Assembly (NCBI GenBank): GCA_942159475.1
Contig: OW804095.1
Span: 65,128,773 to 65,192,772 of the forward strand
Length of the DNA: 64,000 nucleotides
Origin: Sthenelais limicola
Taxonomy: Eukaryota > Annelida > Polychaeta > Phyllodocida > Sigalionidae
Reading direction: 5' to 3'
The stretch's first letter is position 1, and every line of letters begins with the position of its first letter. Below are positions 61,041 through 64,000 of this stretch, piece after piece. Below the pieces are notes generated by a model, which saw only the letters and a list, made by a program, of their open reading frames with translations, did no database searches and had not been told where the DNA came from. The translations under genes were made by a program, and so were the position numbers.

Positions 61041-62040
61041 ATGTTACTTTTACATTGGGATATTATTTATGTAGCTCTCTCATCAACATTTCCGTTGTTC
61101 ACATAGGGAGACTTTCCAAGGAGTCAGTTCATTGAATTCAAGTATAAATATTGAGTCCTTCTTCCCACACTTGATTAAATTCCAGGTGGTCAATATATCA
61201 AATATTCAATCGGGGGTTTGGGGTTTGAGTGTATGCTCTGAGAAGATACAATAACTATTGTAGTATTAGAACTAAGAGCGAGGCAAAACACATATCCAAT
61301 AGAACAAGTATTAGACCAAGGCTCGGAAGAAAAAAACATAAAAAAGACTGCAAATTGAATGCAAATGGGTTCAGGCACTCAACACTGTTGAACCCAATGG
61401 AATGAATATAAAATTGGCAGAAATGGTAACTATTCTATTTGTACCAGTATAATCTCCACCAAAATCACTGAAATCATTAAAACACATACAAAAACCTACA
61501 AAATTCATATTAGAGACAATTTAGAGATGAACTAGTCTTTGGATACAGAAGAAACGCAAATGTCAGCAGTATGTTAGTTTCATCTAAACTCAATTGTGGG
61601 ATATGCAATGCACAATACATTTGGTTTATAACATCTTCGATTCCTTCTACTGAAACAATGCTGAACTGCATGTTGATTGTGCAGTATATATTTAGTTTAG
61701 TCAGGATATCAACATCTCCAAAGAAATAGTGAGTTAGAACTTGTTGCTAGTGCAAACCTATACTGAAAAAAAGCCATCATCGATAACATCATCACGCTTT
61801 TATTATCAAAATTGAAATGAAAATAAAGAGATGTTATCAGACTTACAGCATTATATACACGTTCTGACTTACATCATAAACCCAATTCCTGTGACTGATG
61901 ACTGGAGGAACTTTCGATTTTCAAAGGCGTAAACTTCCATTTATTATGTGCTGATGACAGTGAATCTATCATACTGCGCCCAGGAAAACGGCTACATAGG
62001 ATGACGAATTATCATCCGTCACACTCTTTAATACGAATAT
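61041..62040. other. No gene recognised
   Basis: AT-rich DNA between the small MITE and the CCGAA repeat. No frame or repeat of note. Confidence 0.4.
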
Positions 62041-62175
62041 TATGGAAGACCATTTACCCATATACCGAACTTCGGTTATCCGAATTGGATCAATTCGGCC
62101 GAAAACTCCGAGTTTTGGCCGAAACTCGGCCGAACTCGGCCGAAATTCGGAAAACTTGGCATTCGGCAATCTTTT
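62041..62175 (+). repeat. CCGAA-rich repeat, left copy
   Basis: Starts TATGGAAGACCATTTACCCA and continues as irregular CCGAA / GGCCGAAACTCGG units. The first 30 bases are matched in reverse orientation at 63691-63720, so the two copies form an inverted pair 1.7 kb apart. Confidence 0.75.
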
Positions 62176-62269
62176 ATGCTTATATAACATACATATACAT
62201 ACATACATACCTGTGTACATACCATATATCATAAAGATACACGTGAAGATATGCATTAATGATATACAT

Positions 62270-62425
62270 GGCCATTTCCACCAATTTGACAACATTTGGG
62301 CCCCCAATATTTGTATTTTATTTGCCATCATATTATATAATTATGTATAGATAAAGACTCAGAAAATGATATAAAATGATTATGACAGTAGGAGACCAAA
62401 TGTTGTCAAATTGGTGGAATTGGCC
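62270..62425. repeat. 30-bp inverted repeat with a 96-bp loop
   Basis: GGCCATTTCCACCAATTTGA... at 62270-62299 and its reverse complement at 62396-62425 differ at one position. Weaker pairing continues outward. This may be a MITE end pair or a hairpin locus. Confidence 0.8.
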
Positions 62426-62605
62426 ACATACACCATATACATACAATATATCATCCATACATACATGTATATATACTACATACCATATATAACTAACATA
62501 TAGTATACATAATATACAGTATACATAACATACAGTATACATAACACATATATACATATATATATACATAACAAGTCTCTGTTTTCCTCTCTCTCTCTCT
62601 CTCTG
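62426..62605 (+). repeat. ATAC/TATA-rich and CT microsatellites
   Basis: Repeated ACATACAGTATACATA words, (TA)n pieces and a CTCTCTCTCTCTCTCTCT run close to 62.6 kb. Confidence 0.8.
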
Positions 62606-62661
62606 TCTTTCTACACATAGTGCCGCTCAATACTCATTATACTCAGGTATAACTAATTTGC

Positions 62662-62858
62662 CTAAATAATGTCTAAAATTATAGTCAATGGTAATATTTG
62701 TAATTATGTGTGTACCTGATAAGTCTTTATATAAGGGTCATAACACTCTTTAGTTTGTGAAAATATTCCAACTAGAAGAAACGTTACACCAAAATAACCA
62801 TTACCATTACCAGTAATGGTAATGCTAATGGCAGCAGCTAAATAATGTCTAAAATTAT
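62662..62858 (+). repeat. Exact 21-bp direct repeat flanking a 155-bp insert with a palindrome
   Basis: CTAAATAATGTCTAAAATTA plus one T occurs at 62662-62682 and 62838-62858. Near the right end of the insert, CATTACCATTAC, CA, GTAATGGTAATG (62799-62824) forms a perfect 12-bp hairpin. This could be a small insertion with a long target duplication. Confidence 0.75.
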
Positions 62859-63403
62859 GTCCGAATACTTTTTTTTCTTTTTTTTATTACTATTACGGCC
62901 AAACATTTACATTATTAACAAATACGCACATCAACCCTGTTGATACGCTACTGCGTTGCCTGTTACATACTATTACTTCAAGGAAAATCAAAGAAACAAG
63001 ATAATATTCCATTTCTATTATGGAGTCTTCTACATTGATATATTATACAAAATTACCACATAACTCCACTTTTGAAAACAAATCATTCTGCTCATTCTTC
63101 ACCCAAATTTGGTTATTATCTGTGTCGTTACATACCATACAATAATCGCCAGTCCTCATAAGGACTTTTTCATAGCATAGGAAATCGAATGAAATATATA
63201 AAAACAACTTTCTCATCTAATGAGTGATTACATTCATTTAAGGCTACATGTTATGCTCATTACTCGAAAACTATTTGAGCCTTTTCCAAAATTTAAAATG
63301 TATTAAATACCTGAACATATCTATAATCATATAATTATTGAATCATTATATGTACCTCATTTGGCAACCGTTGCTAGTAATGTATTATATAAGGTGACGT
63401 CCG

Positions 63404-63722
63404 AATTTAGTCCGAAGTTAGTCCGAATTCGGCCAAAATTCGGACGAATTTTTGCCGAATAAAAGAGAGTTTTACCGAATTTCTCCCGAATTTATTAAAT
63501 ATCGGTTCGGCTCGGTTCGGATATCGGATCATTTGGCAAATTATAAAATATTTCCGATTTTTTTGTTTTCGGTGAGAGTTGTTCCCTATGCTATTAGATG
63601 GCATATTGTAATTCGGGGTTCGGTATCGGTTCGGGGTTCGGTTTGGTTCGGTTCGGGCATCGGATTTCGGCATCCGATTCGGAGATTTGACATCGGTTGA
63701 TGGGTAAAAGGTCTTCCATAGT
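63404..63722 (-). repeat. CCGAA-rich repeat, right (inverted) copy
   Basis: On the - strand it begins TATGGAAGACCTTTTACCCA and runs through many ACCGAA / CCCGAACC units. It is longer than the left copy and interrupted by an AT-rich middle part. The 111- and 82-codon frames on it are repeat-derived. Confidence 0.75.
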
Positions 63723-64000
63723 ATATGGTCATAACCTGCCATTACGGACCCCTTTTAAAACGCAATGCCTTCCTTCATCCAGGGCACTTACCCGCTAATA
63801 ACCGTAGAGCTTAATACTTTGTTATTTGAAACACAAGAACTAATTAAGCAGTCCCCAGACAATGGCATGATTATACAAGAAGTTTATCGGGGGGATTCAG
63901 AAAGAAAATATTAATCATCAAAGAGTAAGCCTTAGGCATTCATACAATTCATTGAGTTTCAATTGTTCACCACTATTCTCTACTTATATATCCATGTATG

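Noticed and set aside
1..64000. CRISPR arrays, prokaryotic operons or phage modules
   Set aside because: No regularly spaced repeats, no ribosome-binding-site-led gene runs, and no prokaryotic protein families were seen.

Overview
This window looks like AT-rich nuclear DNA from an animal, most likely an aquatic invertebrate. I found no bacterial-style operon, no rRNA or tRNA gene and no confident multi-exon host gene. The reasons for calling it metazoan are the mix of mobile elements (a tyrosine-recombinase retrotransposon of the Ngaro type, two non-LTR (LINE) fragments, a tRNA-derived SINE, a Penelope-like end motif and several short terminal-inverted-repeat elements), the long low-complexity tracts, and the poly(A)-tailed insertion. 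The species cannot be named from the sequence.

The centre of the window (29.16-34.43 kb) is a nested pair of retroelements and the best-supported content. A 5'-truncated LINE (+ strand, C-terminal reverse-transcriptase peptide, 3' UTR, AATAAA, 23-A tail, 7-bp target duplication ATGGCAG) is interrupted in its 3' UTR by a complete 4.5-kb Ngaro-type element on the - strand (29825-34320). That element has gag with zinc fingers, reverse transcriptase/RNase H with YLDD, and a tyrosine recombinase with its R..HxxR..W..Y residues. It is framed by split direct repeats: a 194-bp pair with no differences that I can see, and a 91-bp pair with one difference. The element therefore looks young and possibly active. 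gag and pol share one frame and are separated by a single TAG. The recombinase frame is +1 to pol and lacks a nearby ATG. A diverged solo copy of the same kind of terminal unit lies at about 36.69-37.0 kb.

Left part (0-28 kb): mostly non-coding. It holds a GGTGG-type minisatellite (1.27 kb), a low-complexity repeat family in both orientations around a 0.6-kb pyrimidine tract (7.76-10.27 kb), inverted-repeat elements at 12.4 and 14.1 kb, an unusually well conserved 120-bp inverted repeat enclosing 2.7 kb (18.5-21.4 kb), and two tandem copies of a TIR element at 24.26-25.26 kb. One open frame (4234-4560, -) might be a host exon.

Right part (34-64 kb): a fragment of an orphan repeat-encoded protein with a CxxC motif (37.57-38.11 kb, -), a tandem repeat at 38.95-39.50 kb, a possible last exon with a membrane segment (42.86-43.14 kb, +), MITEs at 47.9 and 60.9 kb, a SINE at 52.06 kb, a second pyrimidine tract (53.04-53.49 kb), a Penelope-like/hammerhead-like end (57.24 kb), a decayed LINE (59.43-60.42 kb, -), and a CCGAA-rich repeat in inverted orientation (62.04 and 63.72 kb). 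The genes present serve element mobility; I see no host pathway. Only those elements and three weak host or orphan coding candidates carry protein-level signal.
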